Numbered from the stretch's first letter, positions 37,216 to 46,341 are shown. The stretch: DNA of 64,000 nucleotides from an uncultured Kiritimatiellota bacterium (GCA_934621385.1 CAKTUI010000005.1:1-64000), one strand, 5' to 3'. Program-made: numbers and translations. Notes: generated by a model not told the origin, from the letters alone.

Positions 37216-38400
37216 TGCCTTGTTCTTGAAGAGGGTGACGAGGTATGGGGAGTTCTTGATGTCGACGACCATCTTGTAGACGCCCCCGTCGAGGGCCGTC
37301 TGCTCAAGGAGGATTCTGATCCTGCTTGACGTTCCGGTGCGTACCGCATCCGGTTCGCGCCAGATGGACGGGATGCGTTCAAGGTCCTCGACCGTCAGAG
37401 GTATGTTCCTCGGGTCGGACTCAAGCGGATAGAAATGGGCGCGGTGGTCCGTCCCGTCCTTCCGTTTATTGTCAAGCCATGTCTGAGTGACGGTGAGTTG
37501 CTTTCCCGCGAGCGCCTGTGCGGGGATGGACTCCGGGAGTTTGTCCAGCAACGCCCCGGATGCCTCGCCGAGGCGGATAGTGAACGGCTTATTGGACGTG
37601 AAGGCCTCGCGGATGAGGTCGTTCCGCCAGGCGATTTTCCCGTCCTTCTGGCGGATCTGGTCGCCGAACGCCCTTCGCAGGGCCTGCCAGGCCCCGTCGT
37701 TCCTGAAGGCGACCTCGGCCTGGAGGCCGTCGTTGAAGGCGTCGAGTGGGGACTCCTCCGGTGGCCTGTAGTCGTCCGTGATGAGGCCGAGTTCGACGGC
37801 CTCGTCGCGGGAGACGTCCTCGACGCCCATGCCGGAGTTGAAGTCGAAGGGCGGGTAGGGGTGGCCGAAGCGCGAGATGCGCAGCCAGACGGGGTCGTCC
37901 TTGAGGGCGACCATGCGGCCCCGGTGGAGGGTGCCGCCCCTGGCCTGCCAGATGGCTGGCCAGGGGCGGGGGAGCCTGCGCGGCTCGACGCGGACGAGTT
38001 CCTGGGCGGGGAAGGCGAGCCGTGCGCCGTAGGCGTTGGCGATTTCGGCGCGTGCGTAGCCTGCGGCCATGGCGGCGTTGGTGTCGACGATGAGCGCGGC
38101 GCGTGCGGCGCTCCCCGGGTCGAGGAGTCCGCCGCGCCCGGTGGCGATGCCGGACCTGCGTGCGGCGCGCATGATGTCGGAGACGGCCTGGGCGCGGGAG
38201 GTGACGGCCCCGTCGGCGTTCTTGGCGGCGGCGAGGAGCTCGGCGATGCGGGTGCGGCAGGCGTCGAGGAATCGGACGGACTCGACGCGGGAGGAGAAGA
38301 ATGCGCGGTCGCGGAGCGCGGCTGGGATCCGCGCCCACTCCCCGGAGGGGAGGCCGGAGGCGGTGAGGTTGCGGAGGAGGAGGGTTTCTTCTGGGGTCAT
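37204..38400 (-). CDS. MuF-like head morphogenesis protein with C-terminal PBECR-like nuclease domain
   Basis: A 398-residue protein. The central part (HPYPPFDFNSGMGVEDVSRDEA) is characteristic of MuF/gp30-like minor capsid proteins that join portal to head. The C-terminal about 70 residues (IPLTVEDLERIPSIWREPDAV, then YKMVVDIKNSPYLVTLFKN) match the pattern of PBECR (barnase-EndoU-colicin-RelE-like) RNase domains, which are used as phage-delivered toxins or nucleases. The normal place of this gene is next to the portal; here it is the penultimate gene of the late operon, far from it. Its ATG overlaps the preceding stop. Confidence 0.7.
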   Translation of the reverse strand: MTPEETLLLRNLTASGLPSGEWARIPAALRDRAFFSSRVESVRFLDACRTRIAELLAAAKNADGAVTSRAQAVSDIMRAARRSGIATGRGGLLDPGSAARAALIVDTNAAMAAGYARAEIANAYGARLAFPAQELVRVEPRRLPRPWPAIWQARGGTLHRGRMVALKDDPVWLRISRFGHPYPPFDFNSGMGVEDVSRDEAVELGLITDDYRPPEESPLDAFNDGLQAEVAFRNDGAWQALRRAFGDQIRQKDGKIAWRNDLIREAFTSNKPFTIRLGEASGALLDKLPESIPAQALAGKQLTVTQTWLDNKRKDGTDHRAHFYPLESDPRNIPLTVEDLERIPSIWREPDAVRTGTSSRIRILLEQTALDGGVYKMVVDIKNSPYLVTLFKNKAPAE

Positions 38401-38873
38401 GGCGTCTTCCCTTCTGTGATGGACGAGCCGTCGGCGGAGACGGTGAACCACCGCTCCTGCTCGGCCTCGGTGGATTCGGCGGAGAACCCGCCGGCCGGCC
38501 GGCCGTTGAGCGAGAGGGCGACCTCGACGGACGCGCCGCCCGCGAGGTTGCCGGCGTAGAACGTGCGCCACTTCACGCGGAAGGACCGGCCGTGGGCGGC
38601 CCTCGCCTCGATGGAGTAGGCGTAGACGTAGCCCTGCGCGTCCTTCGTGGCGGAGGTGGAGACGTGGGTGAGGCCCTTGCCGTCGTAGTCGCCGACCCAG
38701 GCTCCGTGGAGGAGTTCGGCGAACTGGTCCGGCTCGTCGTTGTGGGTCGGCGAGAAGGTTGCGGCGACGGTGAGCGTGACGGCGGAGCGGTCGCCCCTGT
38801 AGACGAGTCGGCCGTCGCCGGTCCTGAACGCGAGGCGGCCGTCGCCGCGCCTGTAGACGAGCTCGCCGCTCAT
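38397..38873 (-). CDS. Tail-associated structural protein with N-terminal repeats
   Basis: A 158-residue protein. It begins with short repeats VYRRGDGRLAFRTGDGRLVYRG, which recall beta-prism/helix tail-tip motifs, then a beta-rich domain (WVGDYDGKGLTHVSTSATKDAQG, FRVKWRTFYAGNLAGGAS). No family is recognised. It overlaps both neighbours by ATGA and sits between tail hub and MuF, so it is probably a tail-tip or fibre component. Confidence 0.5.
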   Translation of the reverse strand: MSGELVYRRGDGRLAFRTGDGRLVYRGDRSAVTLTVAATFSPTHNDEPDQFAELLHGAWVGDYDGKGLTHVSTSATKDAQGYVYAYSIEARAAHGRSFRVKWRTFYAGNLAGGASVEVALSLNGRPAGGFSAESTEAEQERWFTVSADGSSITEGKTP

Positions 38874-40825
38874 GCGGACTCCTCCACGGCCTGGGTGACG
38901 GTCTCTGCGGTCTCGTCGCCGACGGCCGTGACGAGGCCGTCCCTGACGGTGAGGGTGCGGCGGGAGATCGAGAGGTAGTGGGTCTCGGTGTCGTAGGAGA
39001 CGGCGGTGACGGCGGAGATCGTGGCGGTCGCGCCGCCCGGGGCCGAGGTGCCGCCCGAGTCTATCTCCGCGTCGCGGTCCGCGAGGACGCGGACGGCGAG
39101 GTCCCCGCCGTCGGCCTCGGCGCGGCGGATCGTGAGCGTCCTGAGCTGGACGGGCCTTTCGGGGTCGGCGGAGGACGGGTCGAGGACGATCCTACCGCCG
39201 CCGGAGGAGGCGGCGACGGTGGTCTTGGCCTTGGTGCCCGGGGCGAACTCGGTGGAGGAGAGCGGCGGGATGCCGCCCGTGCCGACCTCGCCCCTCGCGT
39301 CGTCCTCCGGGCGGCCGGAGCGGCGGGAGTAGTAGGAGGAGAAGGTGCGGCGGTTGCGGAAGCTGGAGAGGAGGCCGGCCATGTCCTCCGGTGGGAGGTG
39401 GGCCGGTGCGCCGAGGGCGATGTCGGCGACGAGGGTGTCGCAGTCGACGTCGACGGACTGGAAGAGGAGCCCGTCGGAGTTGGAGCCCATGACGGGGAAC
39501 GCGTCGGCGATGCGCACGGAGAGGCGGCCCGCGCGGGGCTCGCCCATGCGCGACCTGAGGATGGCGGAGGCGAGGTTGGCCGGGACGGACTCGCCGGAGG
39601 TTGCGGAGGCGGAGGCCGTCCAGCGGTAGGTCTTGGGGTGCTCGGCCGTCCCCTCCGCGTCCGTCGTGAGGAACTGCATGGTGAGGAAGATGTCCTCCTC
39701 CACGTCGTCGGCGGTGTGGACGGTGGCGCGGCAGGTGAAGCGGGCGACCTCGGCGTGGAGGCCGAGCGCGGTGATCTCGCCTGCGGAGGCGGCGGAGATG
39801 CGCGGGAGCGAGCCCGTGCGCTCCGCGTCGGAGATGGAGAGCGCGTCGGAGGCGACGTTGGCGAGTCGCGGGTGCTTGGTGCGCCACCAGTCCGCGTCGT
39901 TGAGGTTCTCCGGGATGTCCTCGGTGACGGACTGCCAGGACTGGGTGACGGTCTCGCCGGAGGCCCCGTGGAGCGCGAGGGTGGCGTAGAGGCAGTCCGG
40001 GTTGCCTGCGGAGGCGTCGCCGGCGCGCTGGTGTGCGATCTGGCGGTACTCGACGCCGTCGACGGTGCCGGTGGCGGCGAGCTCGAGGTCGACGCCCGTG
40101 ACGGGGTTCGGGTCGAGGGTGAGCTCGCGGGAGAGGATCTCGCCGTAGGCGGTGTTGGTCGCGTCGGAGGTGGGCCTCGACCGGAGTATGGAGAGCGTCG
40201 GTGGGTCGGTCGAGTAGTCGAACCTGGCGACGGTGTCCGGGAAGAGCCGGAGGATGCGGCGGACGGCATCGGCGACGGTGATGTCGCGGCACTCGTCCGG
40301 CGGCAGCTCGACCCCGGAGACGTTGACGCTGCCGAGGGCGAAGCCGCAGGCGGCCGCGTCGCGGGAGAGGACGTCCTGGAGCGCCTCGCTCGCGCCGAGC
40401 GCGGCCCCGGAGCGGGACTGGTTGAGGACGAGTCTGGAGGAGAGGTCCCAGCGGTTCGGGCCTGTGCACCAGTACTGGCGGAGGACGCAGCGGGCCATTT
40501 TCGCCCAGGGGCCCGAGAGGGTGGCGGAGTCGGAGGCGGCGAGCCCCCGGGAGAAGGAGCGGCGCACGGAGGTGAGTTCGCCGCGGAAGACGGTGCGGCC
40601 GCGGAACTGGACGCGGACGGAGTCGCCGCGCACGAGGAAGCCCGGCGGGAGGTCTGGCAGTTCGAGGGTGTCCGCGTCGAGGTTCGCGAAGTGGAGGCGT
40701 GCGCCCGCGCCCGGGAGGAAGCGCGTCTCGGCCCCGTCCCTGACGCGGTGGAAGGAGAGGAGGCGCGAGGATGCGCCCGGCGCGGGTTCGCGCGGAGCGA
40801 TGGAGGTGAACGTGGCTTCGTCCAT
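38870..40825 (-). CDS. Tail hub / baseplate protein
   Basis: A 651-residue protein. The early part (FRGRTVFRGELTSVRRSFSRG, AALGASEALQDVLSRDAAACG, VADAVRRILRLFPDTVARFDYS) resembles gpD/gp27-like late-control and hub proteins with tandem LysM-like and VgrG-like folds. The later part is beta-rich. It follows the tape measure gene and is probably the hub at the tail tip. SD: AAAGGACC upstream of the ATG. The start at 40825 begins MDEATFTSIAPREPAP. Confidence 0.6.
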   Translation of the reverse strand: MDEATFTSIAPREPAPGASSRLLSFHRVRDGAETRFLPGAGARLHFANLDADTLELPDLPPGFLVRGDSVRVQFRGRTVFRGELTSVRRSFSRGLAASDSATLSGPWAKMARCVLRQYWCTGPNRWDLSSRLVLNQSRSGAALGASEALQDVLSRDAAACGFALGSVNVSGVELPPDECRDITVADAVRRILRLFPDTVARFDYSTDPPTLSILRSRPTSDATNTAYGEILSRELTLDPNPVTGVDLELAATGTVDGVEYRQIAHQRAGDASAGNPDCLYATLALHGASGETVTQSWQSVTEDIPENLNDADWWRTKHPRLANVASDALSISDAERTGSLPRISAASAGEITALGLHAEVARFTCRATVHTADDVEEDIFLTMQFLTTDAEGTAEHPKTYRWTASASATSGESVPANLASAILRSRMGEPRAGRLSVRIADAFPVMGSNSDGLLFQSVDVDCDTLVADIALGAPAHLPPEDMAGLLSSFRNRRTFSSYYSRRSGRPEDDARGEVGTGGIPPLSSTEFAPGTKAKTTVAASSGGGRIVLDPSSADPERPVQLRTLTIRRAEADGGDLAVRVLADRDAEIDSGGTSAPGGATATISAVTAVSYDTETHYLSISRRTLTVRDGLVTAVGDETAETVTQAVEESA

Positions 40826-40870
40826 GGGTGTGCGTGGTCCTTTCTGGCTGGGGGTGTCCGTCCCGGCCGG

Positions 40871-42355
40871 CTACTCGCCCGCCGGGGCCTCGCTCCAGGC
40901 GTTGCGCTGCCGCTTCGACTGGTTCTGGAGGAAGCTCTGCGCGGCCTTCAGGCGGGACTCGACGCTCCTGAGGGTCTCGGTGAGCGCGGCGATGGCCGCG
41001 TCGGCGGCGCTGTTGACGCCCTGTGCGGCGCCCTGCGCGGCGTGGAGGCCGCCGAGTGCGGCCTGCTGGGCCCGGCGGTTGCCGCCGAGCCGGGCGGTGT
41101 CCGCCGCGCCCTGCGCCTGGTAGACGGCGTAGCCCGCCGCGTCCTTGCGGGCCTGCTCGGCGGCGATCTTCGCCTGGATTTCGGCCTTCTGGCGTGCGAG
41201 GGCGCGGCTGGCCGCCTCCGCGTCGGCGACCTTCGCGGCCTCGGTGGCCTGGGCGGCGTGGTTCCTGTCGAGTGCGGACCGGGCGGCCCTCTCGCCCCGT
41301 GCGGCCGACCTGCGTGCGGTCGCGCCCTCGATCTCGGCGGCCTCGATGTCGGCGCCCGCCGCGCCGGCCCTCTCGCGGAGGCGTTCGGCCTGGCGGCGCA
41401 GCTCCCCGGCCCTCGCCTCGCTCCTGCGCTTCTCCTCCTCGAGCTGCCGGATCTGGCGCTCGTACTGGGCGGATTTCTCGGCGGCGGCCTTTCGGACCTG
41501 GTCGCCCTCGGCGGTCTTCGCGCCGGCCATGCGGCCCCAGTCGCCGGTGAAGAGCTGGCCGAGGGTCTTGCCGACGGCGGAGAGCGCGCCGGTCTTGTCC
41601 TGCGCGTTGAGGTCGACGGCCTCGACGTCGGCGGAGGACTTGGCGCGGCGTGCCTGCGCGAGGCGGGCGGCGATGGCCTTCGTGGCCGCGTCCTGCGCGG
41701 AGGCCTGCGCGTCCGTCTGGTCGGCCTGCGCGTTCGTCCTCTGGCGGGCGAGGACGAGGTCCTCGACGGCGTTGCCGGAGGCGGCGGCGGCCCTGAGGGC
41801 GGCGTACCTGCGGTCGACGAGTGCGCGGCGCTCGTCGTAGTCCGGGGCGGAGGGGTCGAGCCTGGCGATCTCGTCCTCGTGCGCGGCGCTGAGCCTGGCC
41901 GCGTCGAGCCTGCGGCGTGCGGCGACCTGCCGGTCGATCATGTCGAGGTGGTGGTTCTCGGCTGCGGCTGCGGCGCTGACCGCGTCGGTGAGCCTGGCGT
42001 AGTCGTTCGCGAGGCCCGCGACGGCCCCGTCCTCGGCGAGCTTCGACTGGATGGCGCGGAAGTCCTCGGCGGACTTCTTCGCCGCGCCGAAGGAGCCGAC
42101 GATCTTCGAGAGACCGCCGGTGACGGCCATGACGACCCCGCCGATGCCGAAGCCCGTGAGGACGCTGCGGAGGGCGTTGAACGCGCCCGAGACCCTGCCC
42201 GAGGCGGCGCGCATCTGTTCGAGGCCGCCCCTCGTGTCGGCGGCGGACCTCCTCGCCGCGTCGCCGACGCGCCTGAGGCCCTCGGAGGCCTTGGCGGCCC
42301 CGCCGGTGTCGGCGGTGATCCTGAGGTTGACGCTGACTTCGCCGTCCCGTGCCAT
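40871..42355 (-). CDS. Tail tape measure protein
   Basis: A 494-residue, Ala/Arg/Gln-rich, almost entirely helical protein with one hydrophobic segment (VLTGFGIGGVVMAVTGGLSKIVG, about residues 65-87) after an N-terminal AASGRVSGAFNALR stretch typical of tape measure proteins. The remainder is coiled coil. A short length suggests a tail of roughly 75 nm using the common 0.15 nm per residue rule. It precedes the hub gene. Confidence 0.75.
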   Translation of the reverse strand: MARDGEVSVNLRITADTGGAAKASEGLRRVGDAARRSAADTRGGLEQMRAASGRVSGAFNALRSVLTGFGIGGVVMAVTGGLSKIVGSFGAAKKSAEDFRAIQSKLAEDGAVAGLANDYARLTDAVSAAAAAENHHLDMIDRQVAARRRLDAARLSAAHEDEIARLDPSAPDYDERRALVDRRYAALRAAAASGNAVEDLVLARQRTNAQADQTDAQASAQDAATKAIAARLAQARRAKSSADVEAVDLNAQDKTGALSAVGKTLGQLFTGDWGRMAGAKTAEGDQVRKAAAEKSAQYERQIRQLEEEKRRSEARAGELRRQAERLRERAGAAGADIEAAEIEGATARRSAARGERAARSALDRNHAAQATEAAKVADAEAASRALARQKAEIQAKIAAEQARKDAAGYAVYQAQGAADTARLGGNRRAQQAALGGLHAAQGAAQGVNSAADAAIAALTETLRSVESRLKAAQSFLQNQSKRQRNAWSEAPAGE

Positions 42356-42358
42356 GGC

Positions 42359-42730
42359 TCAGCCCTCGATGGTGTAGGAGACGGCGACGGCGCAGCCGAC
42401 GAGGGCGCACTGCCTGCCGGTGACGGCGGCGTTCGGGAAGACGGTCTCGCCGTCGAACTTGAGCGCACCCTCGGAGTCCTCGGAGAGGAAGCCGCCGCGC
42501 ACGTAGGCGAGGGCCTCGGCGGGGGAGGCGAAGATGCGCTCGACGTCGAAGGAGACGGTGCCGTGGTCGCACCTGACGTGCTCGCCGGCGGTGCGGTCCG
42601 CGCCGACGAAGTCGTGGAGGACGACGCCCGGGGAGAGCGCGACGCGCAGGTTGGCCGGGCCAACGGGCGAGCCGCCGGTGGAGCGCGACTGGGAGGCGAC
42701 GAGCGTGGAGTTGCCGAGGGTGACGGTCAC
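42359..42730 (-). CDS. Small tail protein, unknown
   Basis: A 123-residue beta-rich protein starting with GTG (42730) that overlaps the preceding stop (GTGA). Residues AEALAYVRGGFLSEDSEGALKFDGETVF are notable. Its position, just before the tape measure, is where tail assembly chaperones or tail-terminator-like proteins usually lie, but no family is recognised. Confidence 0.55.
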   Translation of the reverse strand: MTVTLGNSTLVASQSRSTGGSPVGPANLRVALSPGVVLHDFVGADRTAGEHVRCDHGTVSFDVERIFASPAEALAYVRGGFLSEDSEGALKFDGETVFPNAAVTGRQCALVGCAVAVSYTIEG

Positions 42731-43428
42731 TTGGCGCCCCCTTCCCCGTCCGGGGCGGCCTCGGCGGCGCGGGCGAAGGCGGCGCAGATGCGCCGCACGA
42801 TGCCCTCGGCGGACGCGACGGAGTTCGTGCCGGTGAGCTGGATGCGGATGGCGTGGGTCTTGGTGGACGGCGAGAGCCAGGCGGTGTCCTCCTCGTACTT
42901 GACGAGGGCGGTCTCCTCGCCGACGGGCGCGGCCATGACGTCGACGGAGCCGAGCGCGACGATGCCGGCCTCGGCCTGGGTGAAGAGGCCGTCGACCTCG
43001 ACGCTGCGCGTCTTGGTGGCGCACCCCGCGAGGGCGAGGAGCGCGGCGAGCGCGAGCGCCGCGCCCGACCAGTGGGACGCGCCGCAGAGGCGCAGGGCCG
43101 CCCACTCCGCGTACGCCCTCCAGCGCGGAACCCCGAGCGCGATCAGCAGGTCGCGGTAGAGGTCGTCCGCGTCGGCCCGCGTGGCCTCCGGGTCGCCGCC
43201 GGAGTAGAGGTGGTCGTGGACGAGCGCGGCGTAGAGGCGCGGAACCTCGAACGGCGAGCCGCACAGCCACTGCAGCGCGAGGGGGATGGACGCGCCGTCG
43301 GTCGAGAAGCCCCCCGGCACGAGGTAGTCCTCGCCGCGGTAGCGGATGCGCCAGTCGGCGGCGAGCGCGAGGCGGCCGCCGCGCTCGGCGCGGAAGCTCG
43401 GGGGGTCGAATTCGGGTCCTGTGTTCAT
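42727..43428 (-). CDS. DUF1353 protein fused to a lipobox-containing C-terminal part
   Basis: A 233-residue protein. Residues about 20-115 match DUF1353: YLVPGGFSTDGASIPLALQWL, YAALVHDHLYSGGDPEATRADADDLYRDLL and RAYAEWAALRLCG. A hydrophobic stretch then ends in ALLALAGCATKTRS, a textbook lipobox, followed by an 80-residue tail. DUF1353 occurs near phage lysis and tail modules. The fusion could be a bona fide protein or an internal start giving a separate lipoprotein (spanin- or superinfection-like). Confidence 0.65.
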   Translation of the reverse strand: MNTGPEFDPPSFRAERGGRLALAADWRIRYRGEDYLVPGGFSTDGASIPLALQWLCGSPFEVPRLYAALVHDHLYSGGDPEATRADADDLYRDLLIALGVPRWRAYAEWAALRLCGASHWSGAALALAALLALAGCATKTRSVEVDGLFTQAEAGIVALGSVDVMAAPVGEETALVKYEEDTAWLSPSTKTHAIRIQLTGTNSVASAEGIVRRICAAFARAAEAAPDGEGGAK

Positions 43429-43463
43429 TTCTCTTCTCCTTTTAGGGGTGTTTCAATGGGGTT

Positions 43464-43958
43464 TCAGTGGGCGTTCACGGCCGGTTCCGGCCGCCCCACG
43501 GTGACGGTGACGTTCGTGACGGCGGCGACGGGCGCGGCCGCCGTGGCGATCCGCCTCGCGGCGAGGCGCGGCGAGACCCCGTTCGTCGGCAGGAGGGCGC
43601 GGCGGTTCAGCGCGGCCCGGGCCGCCGCGAGCGGAGACGGGGGCTTCGCCACCTGCTCCCACGTCCAGCCGTCCTCGTAGGTGAGGCGCATGACGAGGCG
43701 GCCCGCCGCGTTGGTGGCGACGGCCTGCGCGGCGAGCCGCCCGTGCCAGGCGCGGCGGCCGGCCTCCGTCTCGATGTCGCGCCGGTAGCGGCGGTTGACG
43801 AGTCCCAGCGCGTCCACGAGGTCGGCCCGCGTCCAGGCGTTCGTCGTGCCGTCGGCGAGCGGCGTCTCGGCGACGGTCTCGGGAGGGGTGGCGGCGGCGG
43901 CGCAGGCGGCCGCGAGGAGCGCGGCGGCGAGCGCGGTTCGTGTCTTCTTCTTCATCAT
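43464..43958 (-). CDS. Phage-encoded exported protein
   Basis: A 164-residue protein with a basic start and a hydrophobic signal (KKKTRTALAAALLAAACAAAA, signal peptide or lipoprotein). The rest (NAWTRADLVDALGLVNRRYRRDIETEAGRRAWHG) is helical; later WTWEQV and TNVTVTVGRP. No family is recognised. It overlaps the gene before it by ATGA and belongs to a run of three exported products inside the tail module. Confidence 0.55.
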   Translation of the reverse strand: MMKKKTRTALAAALLAAACAAAATPPETVAETPLADGTTNAWTRADLVDALGLVNRRYRRDIETEAGRRAWHGRLAAQAVATNAAGRLVMRLTYEDGWTWEQVAKPPSPLAAARAALNRRALLPTNGVSPRLAARRIATAAAPVAAVTNVTVTVGRPEPAVNAH

Positions 43959-44539
43959 TGGCTTGTCTCCTGTCGTGTTGTTTCGGGGGCGGAGGCTTCC
44001 GCCGCCGCGTGGAGGGAGTTCGTCCCGCCGGGCGTGCCGACCATGTCGGCGTTGAGCCACACGGTCGCTTGCACGGGGATGCCCACGGCGATGCCGCGCC
44101 CACGCTCCTCCGCGTCGTTGAGGGACCTGCCCCAGTTCGCGTGCAGGACGCCGTTCGTGAGCACCGAGGGCGGCGGCGTCCAGTCCGCCCAGACCTGCCA
44201 GTTCCAGCCCGTCGCCGCCGCGCACGGCAGGTTGGTTGGCACGGCGAAGTCCGCGAAGGCCGAGGTGACGAACGCCGCCCACTCCTGCGCGTTCGTGGAC
44301 GCGAGCGGCCGCCGCTCGACGACCAGATCCGCGTCGTCCGGCACGATCCGCCGCACCCAGTCGAGGTGGACGTGGTCGTCCGCGACGTAGCTGCCGCGGT
44401 CGACGAGGTAGGCGACGCCCGCCTCCGTCGGCGGGAACGAGACGGTGGCGCGCTTGGTCGAGCCGTGGATGACGAGCGCGGCGACAAGCGGTGCGCAGAG
44501 CGCGAGGCGCAAGGCCCTGTCCAGTCGGCGGCCCATCAT
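43955..44539 (-). CDS. Phage-encoded exported or membrane-anchored protein
   Basis: A 194-residue protein with an N-terminal hydrophobic segment (ALRLALCAPLVAALVIHG) after an Arg-rich start, followed by a Trp-rich domain (TGWNWQVWADWTPPPSVLTNG). No family is recognised. Overlaps both neighbours by ATGA. It shares the signal-bearing character of the adjacent adhesin-like gene and may be an accessory to it. Confidence 0.5.
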   Translation of the reverse strand: MMGRRLDRALRLALCAPLVAALVIHGSTKRATVSFPPTEAGVAYLVDRGSYVADDHVHLDWVRRIVPDDADLVVERRPLASTNAQEWAAFVTSAFADFAVPTNLPCAAATGWNWQVWADWTPPPSVLTNGVLHANWGRSLNDAEERGRGIAVGIPVQATVWLNADMVGTPGGTNSLHAAAEASAPETTRQETSQ

Positions 44540-46341
44540 CTGACCTCCGTGAGGGTGAGGACGGTCTTGCCGTCGATGGTGGCCGTGCCGAGCGTGTAGG
44601 TCCTGCCGCCGAGGACGAGTTTCTCCATCGAGACGGCGGCGTGGTTCCTGATGACGGTGTCGCCGCCCTGCTCGTAGGTGGCGTAGACGTAGAGCTGGTC
44701 GGTCTCGCCCGGGGCTGGGGCCTCGGCGCGCCAGACGACGTTCGACCACGCGCCGCTCGCGCCCGTCCAGCCCTCTGCGATGGCGGGGCACCCCTCGTCG
44801 CCGAGGGCCGTCCACTCGGTCGCGCCGCCCGGGGCGAGCGACTTCGCGGCGTAGAGGGTCGGATGCTGGTCGGACTCGACGGCGTAGACGAGACCGACGT
44901 ACGTGCGGCCGTCGCCGTCGATCCACGTGCGGACGCTGTCGGCGGCCGCGCCGACGGGGATCCTGCCGCCCGACACGACTTCGAGGACGGCCTCGCCGCG
45001 CTCGTCGGTGATGCGGAGGTAGCCGTTGGTGGACGCGCCCGGCGAGCCGAGCTGGGCGACCATGCCGTTCGAGACGAGCGCCCAGATCGCCCCCTCGGAG
45101 GTGAGGGTCATCTGCCAGGCGAGGCCGCCCGCGACGACGGTCGCCGGGGTGTCGAGCCAGGTGAAGCCCTCCGGCGCGTCGAGTCCCGTCGGGGTCGTCC
45201 GCCCCCAGTCGAGGCCCGCCTTGCCGCCGAGCGCGCCGGCGAGGGCGTTCGTGTGGGCGGCGAACTCGCCGCGCCACCGCCCCCACTTCGTCTCCTCGTC
45301 CCAGACGGTGCGCAGCCCGTTCGTCGCCGCGCCGTCCGGGCGGTACTCGAAGCGCGCCGACGGCAGGCGCTCCCACGCGACGGAGGCATTCGCCCCCACG
45401 TCGTAGTTGGTGACGGTGACCCTGAAGCCGTCGCCCGACCACCACGACGACCAGAGGTCGCCCTCCGCCTTCGGGTAGAACCTCTCGTCGGCGGACTTGG
45501 TGGAGTAGACGCTGCTCGCGTCGGCCTTGTCGTCGAGGTAGTCCTGGAGGGTCCGGCCGATGCCGCCTTCCGGGTGGTAGACCGAGTCGAGCCAGAAGTT
45601 CTCCGGGGCGGCCGCGAAGCAGACGGTGTCGTCGCCCCGCGAGTAGACCTCGCTACCGATGGCGACCGAGTGGGCGTGGCGAGCCTGGGCGAACTGGCCG
45701 ATGGCGACGGACCGCGCCCCGTCCGCGCTTGCCCCGAATCCGATGGCGACGGCGCGGTCGCCCGAGGACGCGGCGAAGCCGACGGCGGCGTTCGTGTTGG
45801 TCCGCCAGACGCGGAACTCGGGGTCGGACTCGGCGGCGAGGAGGCCGTTCGTGGAGGCTGCGAGTTCGTCGGCTGTCGCCCAGGGGGCGTTCGCGACCTC
45901 GACGGTGGCGAAGTCGATCGTGCGCGGCGGAATCGGCAGGGCGTTCGGGACCGCGCCCGGGGAGCGGCGCAGGCGCAGGCGGAACTCGGCGCGCCAGTTG
46001 TCGCCGGGTACGCCGAGGAAGGCCGAGACCGCGTCCGCGCCCGTGTCCATCGCCGGGGTGAAGGTCGCGGAGACGACGTTCCCGGAGACGGTGGCCGGGG
46101 CTGTCCACCAGGCGTCGCCCATGCCGTTTGTCTGCCAGCAGAGCGCGGCGGCCTGCGCCATGGGGAGCGGATCGCCGTCGGAGAGGAAGGCGGCGCGGAG
46201 GTCGAGGGTCTCGCCGTGGTGCGCGTCGAAGACGGCGACGGACGGTCGGGAGGTCTCGACGGTCCAGCGGCAGGGGACGGCGGCGCGTGCGGCGGCGGCC
46301 GCGAGGAGCACGGCGAGCGCGTGGAGGGCGGCGGGCCTCAT
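44536..46341 (-). CDS. Exported adhesin-like protein with YadA-type head repeats
   Basis: A 601-residue protein with a signal peptide (ALHALAVLLAAAAARA). Residues about 180-235 carry three SVAIG/AVAIG repeats (RAVAIGFGASADGARSVAIG, then QARHAHSVAIGSEVYSRGDD), the left-handed roll repeat of trimeric adhesins (Hep/Hag). A helical segment (LQDYLDDKADASSVYSTKSADE) resembles tail-fibre stalks. A phage fibre should not need a signal peptide, so it may be a lysogenic-conversion surface protein or an unusual fibre. Located between tail tube and tape measure. Overlaps the tail tube stop by ATGA. Confidence 0.65.
   Translation of the reverse strand: MRPAALHALAVLLAAAAARAAVPCRWTVETSRPSVAVFDAHHGETLDLRAAFLSDGDPLPMAQAAALCWQTNGMGDAWWTAPATVSGNVVSATFTPAMDTGADAVSAFLGVPGDNWRAEFRLRLRRSPGAVPNALPIPPRTIDFATVEVANAPWATADELAASTNGLLAAESDPEFRVWRTNTNAAVGFAASSGDRAVAIGFGASADGARSVAIGQFAQARHAHSVAIGSEVYSRGDDTVCFAAAPENFWLDSVYHPEGGIGRTLQDYLDDKADASSVYSTKSADERFYPKAEGDLWSSWWSGDGFRVTVTNYDVGANASVAWERLPSARFEYRPDGAATNGLRTVWDEETKWGRWRGEFAAHTNALAGALGGKAGLDWGRTTPTGLDAPEGFTWLDTPATVVAGGLAWQMTLTSEGAIWALVSNGMVAQLGSPGASTNGYLRITDERGEAVLEVVSGGRIPVGAAADSVRTWIDGDGRTYVGLVYAVESDQHPTLYAAKSLAPGGATEWTALGDEGCPAIAEGWTGASGAWSNVVWRAEAPAPGETDQLYVYATYEQGGDTVIRNHAAVSMEKLVLGGRTYTLGTATIDGKTVLTLTEVR

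Noticed and set aside
39192..42572. Minus-strand Arg/Pro-rich open frame of 1126 codons
   Set aside because: An alternative-frame shadow of the tail genes with extreme Arg content; real genes in the other frame have coupled starts.
38978..43159. Plus-strand open frame of 1393 codons in the prophage
   Set aside because: Gly/Ala/Arg/Glu-only composition caused by high GC; it is the complement of tail hub and tape measure genes. Same for other long frames at 44.5-48.3, 51.7-53.5 and 57.7-59.8 kb.
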